This document shows positions 1 to 6,694 of a DNA stretch of 10,257 nt, piece after piece. The notes below the pieces were generated by a model that worked only from the letters and a program-made list of their open reading frames with translations, did not search any database and was not told the DNA's origin. Each line of letters starts with the position of its first letter. Positions within the stretch are counted from its first letter, which is position 1. The translations under genes and the position numbers were made by a program. This stretch comes from Streptomyces sp. NRRL WC-3549 (GTDB taxonomy: Bacteria; Actinomycetota; Actinomycetes; Streptomycetales; Streptomycetaceae): contig NZ_KL585414.1 in NCBI RefSeq assembly GCF_000721935.1, forward strand, positions 219,434-229,690, given 5' to 3'.

Positions 1-570
1 CCGGTGGCCCGGGCGACGAGCGCCCGGGCGTCGGCCCGTTCGCAGGAACACAGTCACCCCGGGTACGCGGCAACGCCGGGCCCGGCCGGCGGGCGCAAGG
101 GCGGCATGCTCACGGTGGCCCTGGGTTACCGGTACACCCGGGGCGCGGTGCTCGGTGCGGACCCCGGTCTGCCGGTGGTGCCCGAGGGCATGGACCTGAC
201 GGGCGAGCCCGGCACCCGGGCCCCGCACCTGTGGGTGAGCCGGGACGGTGCGCGGGTGTCGACCCTGGATCTCTACGAGCGGTCGTTCGTGCTGCTCTGC
301 GACGCGGGGAACGCCGAGTGGCGTGCGGCGGCGGAGCGGGTCGCCGGGCGGCTCGGCGTCCGGCTGGACGCCTACACCGTCGGTTCGGCCCCCGGGGCGG
401 GACTGGTGACGGAGAGCGGCGCGGACTGGGCCGCTGCGCACGGTGTGGAAGCCGGGGGTGCCGTGCTGGTGCGACCCGACGCGTTCGTGGCCTGGCGCTC
501 GCCGGGCGCGGTGCCGGACGCCGATGCCGTGCTCCACCACGCTCTCACGGCTCTGCTCCACCGGGCCTGA
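1..570 (+). CDS. FAD-dependent aromatic monooxygenase, C-terminal part (5' end outside the window)
   Basis: The frame is open from the left edge and stops with TGA at 568-570, so about 189 C-terminal residues are seen of a family usually 500-600 residues long. The visible part matches the C-terminal thioredoxin-like domain of PheA/TfdB/MhpA-type flavin hydroxylases (group A, PHBH fold). A GYRYTRGAVLG stretch near residue 42 precedes the domain. FVLLCDAGNAEW (about residue 92) is its first strand, and VLVRPDAFVAWR (about 155-166) is the family's typical C-terminal strand, followed by a closing helix ending in ALTALLHRA. These enzymes use NAD(P)H and FAD to hydroxylate phenolic or polyketide rings; the FAD-binding motifs would lie upstream. 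The first 30 visible residues are Ala/Ser/Arg-rich and unlike the family, so this segment is variable or odd. The substrate cannot be inferred. The real start is outside; the GTG at 4 should not be taken as the start. Confidence 0.8.
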   Translation, partial: PVARATSARASARSQEHSHPGYAATPGPAGGRKGGMLTVALGYRYTRGAVLGADPGLPVVPEGMDLTGEPGTRAPHLWVSRDGARVSTLDLYERSFVLLCDAGNAEWRAAAERVAGRLGVRLDAYTVGSAPGAGLVTESGADWAAAHGVEAGGAVLVRPDAFVAWRSPGAVPDADAVLHHALTALLHRA

Positions 571-585
571 CGACCCGGAAGGGGT

Positions 586-729
586 TCAGCCGACGCCGAA
601 GGACCTGAGCGCGGCGAGGAAGGCGTCCGGGGCGTCGGTGTCCAAACAGGCTGTGCGGCCGTCGGAGGTTGCGTACGCCCACAGCGGATCGCGGGTGGCC
701 GGCGAAGGTTGTCCACAGGTGCCGTCCAC
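586..729 (-). CDS. Small ORF or 3' remnant, function unknown
   Basis: On the minus strand a 47-residue reading from GTG at 729 ends with TGA at 586, only 15 bases from the converging monooxygenase stop. The C-terminal half (WAYATSDGRTACLDTD, then APDAFLAALRSFGVG) looks like real protein, and the DAFLAALR ending resembles the last helix of small actinobacterial PH-like membrane proteins. That resemblance is from memory only. No separate ribosome-binding site is convincing: the G-run AAGGGGG overlaps the GTG. The frame stays open far upstream, antisense to paaK. It may be a small gene, the surviving tail of a deleted gene, or chance. No function is assigned. Confidence 0.3.
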   Translation of the reverse strand: MDGTCGQPSPATRDPLWAYATSDGRTACLDTDAPDAFLAALRSFGVG

Positions 730-774
730 CCCCTTGCCAGGGAGTCCCTCATCCTGAATTACTGCCCCCAGGAG

Positions 775-798
775 GGACGACCGAATGATCGGTCGTCC
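775..798. promoter_or_regulatory. Perfect 10-bp inverted repeat, probable TetR-type (PaaR-like) operator of paaK
   Basis: GGACGACCGA (775-784) and TCGGTCGTCC (789-798) are exact reverse complements separated by ATGA. The centre 25 bases before the paaK ATG suits repression at the promoter or early transcript. The ACCG-N6-CGGT core and its spacing agree with the operator I recall for the TetR-family phenylacetyl-CoA sensor PaaR of Corynebacterium. No regulator gene lies in the window. Possible promoter elements upstream (TTGCCA at 734-739, TGAATT at 755-760) are weak and badly spaced, so I do not call a promoter. Confidence 0.6.
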
Positions 799-822
799 GT
801 TTTCGGGGAGAGGAGCATCCGC

Positions 823-2112
823 ATGACGGCGCTGCTGGACGACGTCGAGCGGCTCGGCCGCGAGGAACTGGAGGTGCTGCAGCTGGAGCGGCTGAGGGCC
901 ACGCTGCGGCACGCGTACGACCACGTCGGTTTCTACCGGAAGGCCTTCGACGAGGCCGGTGTCCGGCCTGAGGACTGCCGCTCCCTGGCCGATCTCGCCC
1001 GTTTCCCGTTCACCGTCAAGGCGGATCTGCGCGACAACTACCCGTTCGGGATGTTCGCGGTCCCGGAGGACCGGATCCGGCGGATCCACGCCTCCAGCGG
1101 TACCACCGGGCGCCCCACGGTGGTGGGGTACACCGAGCGGGACCTGGACACCTGGGCCGATGTGGTCGCCCGGTCGATCAGGGCGGCGGGCGGGCGGCCG
1201 GGGCAGAAGGTTCACGTGGCCTACGGGTACGGGCTGTTCACGGGCGGCCTCGGGGCGCACTACGGGGCGGAGCGCCTCGGCTGCACCGTGATCCCCGCGT
1301 CCGGGGGGATGACGTCCCGCCAGGTGCAGTTGATCCAGGACTTCCGGCCCGAGGTCATCATGATCACGCCTTCGTACATGCTGACCTTGCTGGAAGAGTT
1401 CGAACGACAGGGGGTAGACCCCCGTTCGACGTCCCTCAGGACCGGGATCTTCGGGGCCGAGCCGTGGACCGAGCGGATGCGCGAGGAGATCGAGGAACGG
1501 TTCGCGATCGACGCCGTCGACATCTACGGACTGTCCGAGGTGATGGGCCCCGGGGTGGCACAGGAGTGCGTCGAGACGAAGGACGGCCTGCACGTCTGGG
1601 AGGACCACTTCTACCCCGAGGTCGTCGACCCGTTCACCGGTGAGGTCCTGCCGGACGGGGAGGAGGGCGAGCTGGTCTTCACCTCGCTCACCAAGGAGGC
1701 GATGCCGGTGATCCGATACCGGACTCGGGACCTGACGCGGCTGTGGCCCGGGACGGCGCGTGCCTTCCGGCGGATGGAGAAGGTCACCGGGCGCAGTGAC
1801 GACCTGGTGATACTCAGGGGGGTGAATCTCTTCCCCACCCAGATCGAGGAGATCGTGCTGCGCACACCCGGGGTCGCCCCGCACTTCCAGTTGCGGCTGA
1901 CCCGGCAGGGCCGTCTGGACGCGCTGACCGTACGGGCGGAGGCTCGGGAGGACGCGACGGCTGACGAGCGGGCGGTGGCCGCACGGTCGATCGCCGCGGC
2001 CGTGAAGGAGGGGGTCGGGGTGAGTGTGGAGGTGGAGATCGTGGATCCGGAGGCGCTGGAGCGTTCGGTCGGGAAGATCAGACGGATCGTGGACATGAGG
2101 GGAGCCGACTGA
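823..2112 (+). CDS. paaK: Phenylacetate-CoA ligase
   Basis: Predicted to convert phenylacetate, CoA and ATP to phenylacetyl-CoA, AMP and PPi (EC 6.2.1.30), the first step of the aerobic paa ring-epoxidation route, in the cytoplasm. It is 429 residues, normal for PaaK. ANL-superfamily motifs are in order: phosphate loop SSGTTGRPT (91-99), YGLSEVMGPG (235-244), YRTRDLT (299-305), the hinge and A8 region VTGRSDDLVILRGVNLFPTQ (321-340), and catalytic Lys418 in SVGKIRRI. The compact C-terminal domain and the RGVNLFPTQIE signature separate PaaK from ordinary acyl-CoA synthetases. The ATG at 823 is chosen because GGGGAGAGGAGC (about 805-816) is a good ribosome-binding site and the protein begins with the usual PaaK N-terminus; upstream in-frame starts near 709 add unrelated residues. 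No paaABCDE or paaG/Z genes are nearby, so it seems to be a stand-alone ligase, probably controlled through the inverted repeat at 775-798. Confidence 0.93.
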   Translation: MTALLDDVERLGREELEVLQLERLRATLRHAYDHVGFYRKAFDEAGVRPEDCRSLADLARFPFTVKADLRDNYPFGMFAVPEDRIRRIHASSGTTGRPTVVGYTERDLDTWADVVARSIRAAGGRPGQKVHVAYGYGLFTGGLGAHYGAERLGCTVIPASGGMTSRQVQLIQDFRPEVIMITPSYMLTLLEEFERQGVDPRSTSLRTGIFGAEPWTERMREEIEERFAIDAVDIYGLSEVMGPGVAQECVETKDGLHVWEDHFYPEVVDPFTGEVLPDGEEGELVFTSLTKEAMPVIRYRTRDLTRLWPGTARAFRRMEKVTGRSDDLVILRGVNLFPTQIEEIVLRTPGVAPHFQLRLTRQGRLDALTVRAEAREDATADERAVAARSIAAAVKEGVGVSVEVEIVDPEALERSVGKIRRIVDMRGAD

Positions 2113-2133
2113 GACATGCGGGGCCGGCTCCCC
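2099..2133 (+). terminator. Possible terminator hairpin overlapping the paaK stop codon
   Basis: GGGGAGCCG (2099-2107) pairs perfectly with CGGCTCCCC (2125-2133) around a 17-base loop that contains the stop codon; a second CGGCTCC copy at 2134-2140 offers alternative pairing. There is no T-run, as is common in Streptomyces. The long loop makes this a weak call. Confidence 0.35.
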
Positions 2134-2247
2134 CGGCTCCGTCCGGCGGGGGTGGGACGGCGAGGAAGGGGTGCACGGGTGGACTGCCGGAGGGAGGTTC
2201 GCCGGGCGGCGGACATGGGGTGACGCGGGGTGATGGTCGGGGGGGCG

Positions 2248-2307
2248 GTGACCGCGGGACGACGGGCACGGGGTGGTGGACGGTGGCAGTGACCGCAGGA
2301 CGACAGG
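2248..2307. repeat. Two imperfect 19-bp direct repeats between the convergent CoA-ligase genes
   Basis: GTGACCGCGGGACGACGGG (2248-2266) recurs as GTGACCGCAGGACGACAGG (2289-2307), 17 of 19 bases identical, at a 41-bp period. The surrounding 2140-2337 stretch is G-rich and poor in start-like contexts, with no ORF that looks protein-like. No known binding site is recognised. Confidence 0.5.
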
Positions 2308-2337
2308 TCGGGAGGACGGGCGGGGTGGTCCCGTCGG

Positions 2338-2353
2338 CGCGGGGCGCCCCGCG
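2338..2353 (-). terminator. GC-rich palindrome just downstream of the acyl-CoA ligase stop
   Basis: CGCGGGGCGCCCCGCG is a perfect 16-bp palindrome eight bases beyond the minus-strand stop at 2361-2363. As RNA it can form a 6-bp GC stem with a four-base loop, flanked by partly complementary CCCG and CGGG. The position fits termination of the minus-strand gene and could also stop readthrough from paaK. No T-tract is present. Confidence 0.45.
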
Positions 2354-2360
2354 ACCGGGA

Positions 2361-3872
2361 TCAGGCCGGTGACGCGGAGAAGCGGTCCCGCAGCTCCCGC
2401 TTGAGGATCTTGCCGCTGGCGTTGCGTGGGAGCTCGTCCAGGAACAAGACCTTCTTGGGTGCCTTGAAATGGGCCAGCTGTTCGCGCACGTGCTCGATCA
2501 GCTCCCGCTCCGTGGCCTCCTCACGGAGGACGACGACCGCCGTGACCGCTTCGATCCAGCGTTCGTCGGGCAGCCCGACCACCGCGGTCTCAGCCACGGC
2601 CGGGTGGGTGTACAGGGCGTCCTCCACCTGTCGGGAGGCGACGAGCACACCCCCGGAGTTGATGACGTCCTTCATCCGGTCGACGACGGTGAAGTAGCCC
2701 TCGGTGTCACGTACGGCCAGGTCGCCGGAGTGGAACCAGCCGAGCCGGAACGCCTCCGCGCTCTCCTCGGGTTTCTCCCAGTAGCCCCGGCACAGCTGGG
2801 GCGAGCGGTAGACCACCTCGCCGGCCGTCCCGTCGGGCACCTCCGCGCCCTGCTCGTCGACGACCTTGGCCTCGACGAAGAGGACCGGCCGGCCGCAGGA
2901 GTCCATCCGTCCGTCGTGCTCCTCCGGGCCGAGGACCATGGCGAGCGGTCCGATCTCGCTCTGCCCGAAGCAGTTGTAGAACGCCAGCTCCGGCAGGCGT
3001 CCGCGCAGGCGCTCCAGTACCGGCACCGGCATGATCGACGCCCCGTAGTACGCCTTGCGCAGGGCCCCGAGTTCGCGGGTGGCGAAGTCGGGGTGGTTGG
3101 CGAGGCCGATCCAGACGGTCGGCGGGGCGAAGAGGCTGTCCGCCTGCCCGGCCTCGACGAGTTCGAAGATCCGACCCGCGTCGGGGGCGTCCAGGATGGT
3201 GTTCTCCGCCCCCACCGCGAGATAGGGCAGGAGGAACACGTGCATCTGCGCGGAGTGGTAGAGCGGCAGCGAGTGGACGGGCCGGTCGCCGGCGCGCAGG
3301 TCCAGGGCGGTGACGGCGCTGAGGTACTCGTGGACCAGTGCCCCGTGCGTCATCATCGCGCCCTTGGGCTGGGCGGTGGTACCGGAGGTGTACAGCAGCT
3401 GCACCAGGTCGTCGGCGTCCGGCGCACGTTCGGGGGTGAACGGGCGGGGGGTGTCCAGTTCGCCGAGGAGCGAGTCGGGGGCGTCACGCAGTGCCCGCAC
3501 GGCGTATCCCTGGGGGATGCGGGGGGCCAGGGCCGGGTCGGTGAGGACGAGCGCACTGCCCGACTGGCCGAGGATGTACGCGAGGTCGTCACCCGTGAGG
3601 TTCTGGTTGACCGGGACGTGAATCAGTCCCGCTCGGGCACAGGCCAGATAGGCGATCAGGTAGACGTCGGAGTTGTGGGCGCAGGAGGCGACCCGGTCGC
3701 CGGGGCGCAGTCCGTGATCGGCGGTGAGGACCGCAGCCGCGGTACTGACCGCCGCGTCCAGGGCCTGGTAGGTCCAGGTCCGCCCGGCGTACCGCACGGC
3801 GATGCGCCCGGGGGTGCGCCGTGCGCTGCGTGCCACGACTCCGTCGACTGTGCTGCTGCGTACACCGTTCAT
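2361..3872 (-). CDS. Acyl-CoA synthetase (AMP-forming; fatty-acid or aryl-acid CoA ligase)
   Basis: A 503-residue ANL-superfamily enzyme that should adenylate a carboxylic acid with ATP and transfer it to CoA. All core motifs are present: phosphate loop YTSGTTAQPKG (161-171), LYHSAQMHVFLLP (204-216), YNCFGQSEIGP (299-309), HSGDLAVRD (381-389), the hinge DRMKDVINSGG (398-408) and catalytic Lys488 in PRNASGKILKREL. The length and the VDRMKDVINSGGV signature fit medium- or long-chain fatty acyl-CoA ligases (FadD-like) and the related feruloyl-CoA synthetases; the acyl substrate cannot be fixed from the sequence. It is convergent with paaK and looks monocistronic. The ATG at 3872 begins a normal N-terminus; AGGA seven bases upstream could be its ribosome-binding site, although the same bases form the putative -10 of a leaderless promoter. 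No damage is seen. Confidence 0.92.
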   Translation of the reverse strand: MNGVRSSTVDGVVARSARRTPGRIAVRYAGRTWTYQALDAAVSTAAAVLTADHGLRPGDRVASCAHNSDVYLIAYLACARAGLIHVPVNQNLTGDDLAYILGQSGSALVLTDPALAPRIPQGYAVRALRDAPDSLLGELDTPRPFTPERAPDADDLVQLLYTSGTTAQPKGAMMTHGALVHEYLSAVTALDLRAGDRPVHSLPLYHSAQMHVFLLPYLAVGAENTILDAPDAGRIFELVEAGQADSLFAPPTVWIGLANHPDFATRELGALRKAYYGASIMPVPVLERLRGRLPELAFYNCFGQSEIGPLAMVLGPEEHDGRMDSCGRPVLFVEAKVVDEQGAEVPDGTAGEVVYRSPQLCRGYWEKPEESAEAFRLGWFHSGDLAVRDTEGYFTVVDRMKDVINSGGVLVASRQVEDALYTHPAVAETAVVGLPDERWIEAVTAVVVLREEATERELIEHVREQLAHFKAPKKVLFLDELPRNASGKILKRELRDRFSASPA

Positions 3873-3878
3873 GGCGTG

Positions 3879-3907
3879 ATCCTGGGCGGCGGGGCCTCAC
3901 GGGTCAA
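3879..3907 (-). promoter_or_regulatory. HrdB-type promoter of the acyl-CoA ligase, possibly giving a leaderless mRNA
   Basis: Read on the minus strand, TTGACC (3907-3902), exactly 17 bases (3901-3885) and CAGGAT (3884-3879) are followed by CACGCC and the ATG. Transcription is expected seven bases after the -10 hexamer, which is the A of the ATG at 3872. The overlap with a plausible AGGA ribosome-binding site leaves a second reading: a more distant promoter and a leadered transcript. Confidence 0.55.
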
Positions 3908-3990
3908 GGGCCGGGACGCCCCGCGCCGCGAACAGGCGCGGAACAGGGGACGCGGCGGCCGGAACGGTCAGGGGCTGATCGAGTGTCTAC

Positions 3991-4533
3991 CGGCGGCAGG
4001 ACCAGGAGGGCGATGACGACACCGACCACCACCTGCGGCATTCCGACGGCGTCGACGCCCGATCCGACGGCCGCGAGACGGACTTGGCGTTGCCGACGAC
4101 CGCGACCAGCGCCACCAGGAGGATGACCAGGCTGAACGTGGTCTGCCTGCGGCGGGGCGGGGAGGCCGGGTCGTCGTCCGGGCGGGTCCGGCCGTCCTGG
4201 GTGAGCGGCAGGCAGTGCTCACGGGGCCGGACGGTCTCCACGGCGGCGAACAGCCCGTACAGGAAGAGCGAGGCGACGGTGGCGAGGCCGAGCTGGGCAG
4301 GTGAGCACTCCGGTCCCGCCTTTCCGATGGTGAAGGTGGGCAGCACGGTGGGCGACGACCTCGGCGTGGTGGACGGCGGCGAGTACGGAGCCCGCGAGGC
4401 AGAGGGCGATCAGGCCCGCGGCGGCCGGACCCAGACCACACCTCCAGCTCGGCGCGAGAACCAGCGCCGCGAGCACCGGCACCACGACGGTCCACCGGCC
4501 GGCCATGGCCCGTGGAGTCGCGCTTGCGTTCAC
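3991..4533 (-). pseudogene. Decayed Ca2+/H+ antiporter gene (ChaA/CaCA family)
   Basis: Three pieces of one antiporter are recognisable in order on the minus strand. From GTG 4533 (or ATG 4506) comes the N-terminal helix and the family stretch VLAAVHHAEVVAHR. In a different frame, starting about 4348, comes VLPTFTIGKAGPECSPAQLG, then LFLYGLFAAVETVRPREHCL and SLVILLVALVAVVGNAK. After another frame change near 4080 comes SGVDAVGMPQVVVGVVIALL, which stops resembling the family at about 3991. Intact homologues are about 360-370 residues, and these pieces cover about half. Roughly 100 residues are missing at the first junction (4340-4352), between the AEVVAHR and LPTFT segments. The whole C-terminal half with the second exchanger repeat is also gone. 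No single frame can make a transporter. The alignment is from memory of the family, but the order and similarity of the pieces are strong. Confidence 0.82.
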
Positions 4534-4656
4534 GGCCCGCGGGCTGCCGGAGCGGGCCGGGGCTCGCCCGGTGGGACATGGCCGCGGGCCCAGGGTTCCC
4601 GACGCGGCTCCGGTTCACGCTCGCGAACACGGTTCGGGCGCAGACCCCTCCGTAGG

Positions 4657-4669
4657 TGACGAAGCGTCA
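4657..4669. promoter_or_regulatory. Short inverted repeat TGACG-AAG-CGTCA, unassigned
   Basis: Exact 5-bp arms with a three-base spacer lie in the 280-bp gap between the divergent antiporter remnant and the serine hydrolase. It could have served either gene. No regulator is recognised, and such a short repeat may be chance. Confidence 0.2.
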
Positions 4670-4754
4670 GGTTCTTGTTCCGTCAGGGGGCGTACGGGGC
4701 GGCGGAGGTGACAGTACTCTCTGCCTCGGCAGGAAGTTTCACACTCGGACGCGA

Positions 4755-4772
4755 TTTCGAAAGTTACTTTCG
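4755..4772. promoter_or_regulatory. Nested palindromes TTTCGAAA and CGAAAG-TTA-CTTTCG upstream of the hydrolase
   Basis: TTTCGAAA (4755-4762) is a perfect palindrome, and CGAAAG (4758-4763) pairs with CTTTCG (4767-4772). A further half-like GGAAGTTTC lies at 4732-4740. They sit 42-80 bases before the ATG, in unusually AT-richer DNA for this window. GAAA/TTTC palindromes precede several Streptomyces genes for secreted glycan-degrading enzymes (recalled, not searched). A possible -10, TACTCT, is at 4715-4720, but no matching -35 is convincing. Confidence 0.5.
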
Positions 4773-4813
4773 CGCCGGTGTCGCGCTGACGACGTGAGGG
4801 GAAGGGGTTCCGG

Positions 4814-6694
4814 ATGAGCGGGGACGTGTCGGGCGGGGGAATGAGCCGTCGGAGGCTGGGCGGCGGGATACTGGCGCTGGGCGGGGCCCTCGCCCTCGCG
4901 CCGGTTCCCTTCGCGGGGGCGGCCGGGACGGCCTCCGGGACGGAACGGGCGGGCGGATCCGCGGGAACACCATCGGCCACCGGGACGGGCATGGGATCTG
5001 GATCAGGGCCGCGCAGACCCACACTGAGCCGGGGCCCTGCCGCGCGGGCCGGTCTCCTCCAGGAGCAGCTCGACCTCCTCGTGGCCGACGCCGAGAAGTA
5101 TCTGGCCGACTCCCCCCGGCACCCGTGGTACGCCGGCGCCGTCCTGCTGGCCGGGCGGGGCGGGACCGTCGCCCTGCACCGGCCGATCGGCAAGGCGGTG
5201 CGCTACGCGGCGTACGACGAGACGACGGACACCGGGGTCGAGTTCCCCGCGGACCGCCAGATCCCCATGGCCAGGGACACGGTCTTCGACCTGGCGTCGG
5301 TGTCGAAGCTGTTCACCTCCATCCTGGCCGTGCAGCAGATCGAGCGGGGCCGCCTGGAGCTGGAGACCACGGTCGCCTCGTACCTTCCGGACTTCGCGGG
5401 CGGCGGCAAGCAGGACATCACCATCCGTCAGCTGCTGACCCACACCTCCGGCTTCCGGGCCTGGATCCCGCTGTACGAGGAGCCGACCCGGGAGGGCAAG
5501 CTCCGGATGCTGTGGAAGGAGGTCCCGGCGTCCGCGCCCGGCACGGTGTACCTCTACTCCGACCTCAATCTCATCTCGCTCCAGCTGGTCCTGGAGAAGA
5601 TCACCGGGCACACCCTGGACGTGCTGCTCCGTGAGGAGATCACCGCTCCGCTCGGGATGCACCGCACCCGCTACAACCCGCCCGCCTCCTGGAAGCCGAA
5701 GATCGCGGCGACCGAGGACGCCCGGCTGCCGTGGTCGGGCCTGGAACGCGGGCTGGTCTGGGGGGAGGTGCACGACGAGAACGCGTACAGCCTGGACGGG
5801 GTCGCGGGCCACGCGGGCGTCTTCTCCTGCGCCTGGGACCTCGCCGTGCTGGCCCGCACCCTGCTCAACGGCGGCGTCTACGGCCGGTCACGGATCCTTT
5901 CCGAGCAGTCGGTCGACCTGCTGTTCACCGACTTCAACACCGCTTTCCCGGGCGACGCGCACGGGCTGGGCTTCGAGCTGTACCAGCACTGGTACATGGG
6001 CGCCATGGCCACACCGCGCACCGCGGGGCACACCGGTTTCACCGGGACCAGTCTCGTCCTGGATCCGACCACGGACTCCTTCCTGATCGTCCTGGGCAAC
6101 TCGGTGCACCCGGTACGCACCTGGCGCTCCGGCAGCGCGCCGCGGGTCGCCACCGCCAACCGGATGGCGCGCGCAGTGCCCGTCCGGCCCGACCACGGCC
6201 GTGGCGCGTGGTTCTCCGGCATGGAGAGCGCGGCCACCTCGACGCTCACGCTGCCCGCGCTGCGTCCGGTCTCCTCGCACGCGGCGCTGAACTGCGCGCT
6301 GTGGTGGGACACCGAACCGGCCTCGGACTTCCTGTTCCTGGAGGCCCGCGGCCGACGGGCCACGGCGGGACCACCGAAGCACCCCGCTCGCATCCGGAGG
6401 GCTCGGTGTCCGGCTGGTCCGGGCGGGTCTGGCACCGGCTCGAAGCGGACCTGGGCGCCTGGCGCGGCACCGAGGTGCGGCTGCGCTGGCGCTGCACGAC
6501 CGACCAGTTGTACGTCGGACGCGGCGCTTACGTGGACGCGGTCCGGGTCGAGGACGGCGGACGCATCCTCTTCGACGGCGAAAAGCCCGCGAACGCGCGC
6601 CGCGTCGAGGCCATCGGATGGACCGTGTCCGCCGACTGATCCGCGACCCGGCAGTCGGCCGGCCGTACGTCGGCTGCTTGGATGGCCGGCATGA
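4814..6694 (+). CDS. Exported serine hydrolase (beta-lactamase/penicillin-binding-protein fold) with frameshifted C-terminus
   Basis: The first 510 or so residues are a secreted class-C-beta-lactamase-like hydrolase. Residues 11-38 form an SRRRLGG twin-arginine-like export signal with a hydrophobic core, and a low-complexity Gly/Ser/Thr segment follows to about 70. The active site shows Ser162-Val-Ser-Lys165 (SxxK), Tyr248-Ser-Asp250 in the YxN position and His406-Thr-Gly408 in the KTG position. This pattern fits esterases or D-aminopeptidase-like members as well as beta-lactamases; the substrate is unknown. From about 6340 the frame becomes Arg/Pro/Ala-rich nonsense up to the stop at 6692-6694, while the expected C-terminal beta-sandwich is encoded in the next frame (6367-6639). 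The catalytic domain is complete, so an active protein with an aberrant tail is possible. The ATG at 4814 is chosen for GAGGGGAAGGGG at 4796-4807; an ATG at 4841 directly before SRRR is an alternative. Confidence 0.85.
   Translation: MSGDVSGGGMSRRRLGGGILALGGALALAPVPFAGAAGTASGTERAGGSAGTPSATGTGMGSGSGPRRPTLSRGPAARAGLLQEQLDLLVADAEKYLADSPRHPWYAGAVLLAGRGGTVALHRPIGKAVRYAAYDETTDTGVEFPADRQIPMARDTVFDLASVSKLFTSILAVQQIERGRLELETTVASYLPDFAGGGKQDITIRQLLTHTSGFRAWIPLYEEPTREGKLRMLWKEVPASAPGTVYLYSDLNLISLQLVLEKITGHTLDVLLREEITAPLGMHRTRYNPPASWKPKIAATEDARLPWSGLERGLVWGEVHDENAYSLDGVAGHAGVFSCAWDLAVLARTLLNGGVYGRSRILSEQSVDLLFTDFNTAFPGDAHGLGFELYQHWYMGAMATPRTAGHTGFTGTSLVLDPTTDSFLIVLGNSVHPVRTWRSGSAPRVATANRMARAVPVRPDHGRGAWFSGMESAATSTLTLPALRPVSSHAALNCALWWDTEPASDFLFLEARGRRATAGPPKHPARIRRARCPAGPGGSGTGSKRTWAPGAAPRCGCAGAARPTSCTSDAALTWTRSGSRTADASSSTAKSPRTRAASRPSDGPCPPTDPRPGSRPAVRRLLGWPA
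6367..6639 (+). pseudogene. Out-of-frame C-terminal domain of the serine hydrolase
   Basis: In the frame offset from the hydrolase, about 90 residues read as well-formed protein: EGSVSGWSGRVWHRLEADL, EVRLRWRCTTDQLYVGRGAY and ARRVEAIGWTVSAD ending at TGA 6637-6639. This resembles the jelly-roll-like domain that follows the catalytic domain in some Streptomyces serine hydrolases and peptidases, where a Trp-rich strand and YxGRGxYVD are typical. It continues the hydrolase after FLFLEAR, so one net indel between about 6340 and 6367 separates the two. A sequencing error in this GC-rich run is the main alternative to a true mutation. Confidence 0.75.
6651..6677 (+). terminator. Hairpin between the hydrolase and SIMPL genes
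   Basis: GCAGTCGGC (6651-6659) pairs with GTCGGCTGC (6669-6677) over nine pairs, two of them G-T wobbles, with a nine-base loop. It begins 12 bases after the original hydrolase stop at 6639, where a terminator would be expected, but ends only four bases before the SIMPL ATG, so it could instead influence translation of that gene. Confidence 0.3.

Noticed and set aside
586..1884. Minus-strand open frame of 432 codons antisense to paaK
   Set aside because: The part over paaK is a shadow of that gene. Only the last 47 codons, outside paaK, look protein-like and are listed separately.
2469..4016. Long plus-strand open frame (515 codons) antisense to the acyl-CoA ligase
   Set aside because: Its Gly/Val/Arg/Glu-rich translation has no domain and mirrors the codon structure of the ligase, whose motifs are all in order on the other strand.
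4335..4353. Mobile-element footprint at the antiporter deletion junction
   Set aside because: There is only a 7-bp direct repeat, with no inverted terminal repeats or transposase remnant, so a simple deletion explains it.
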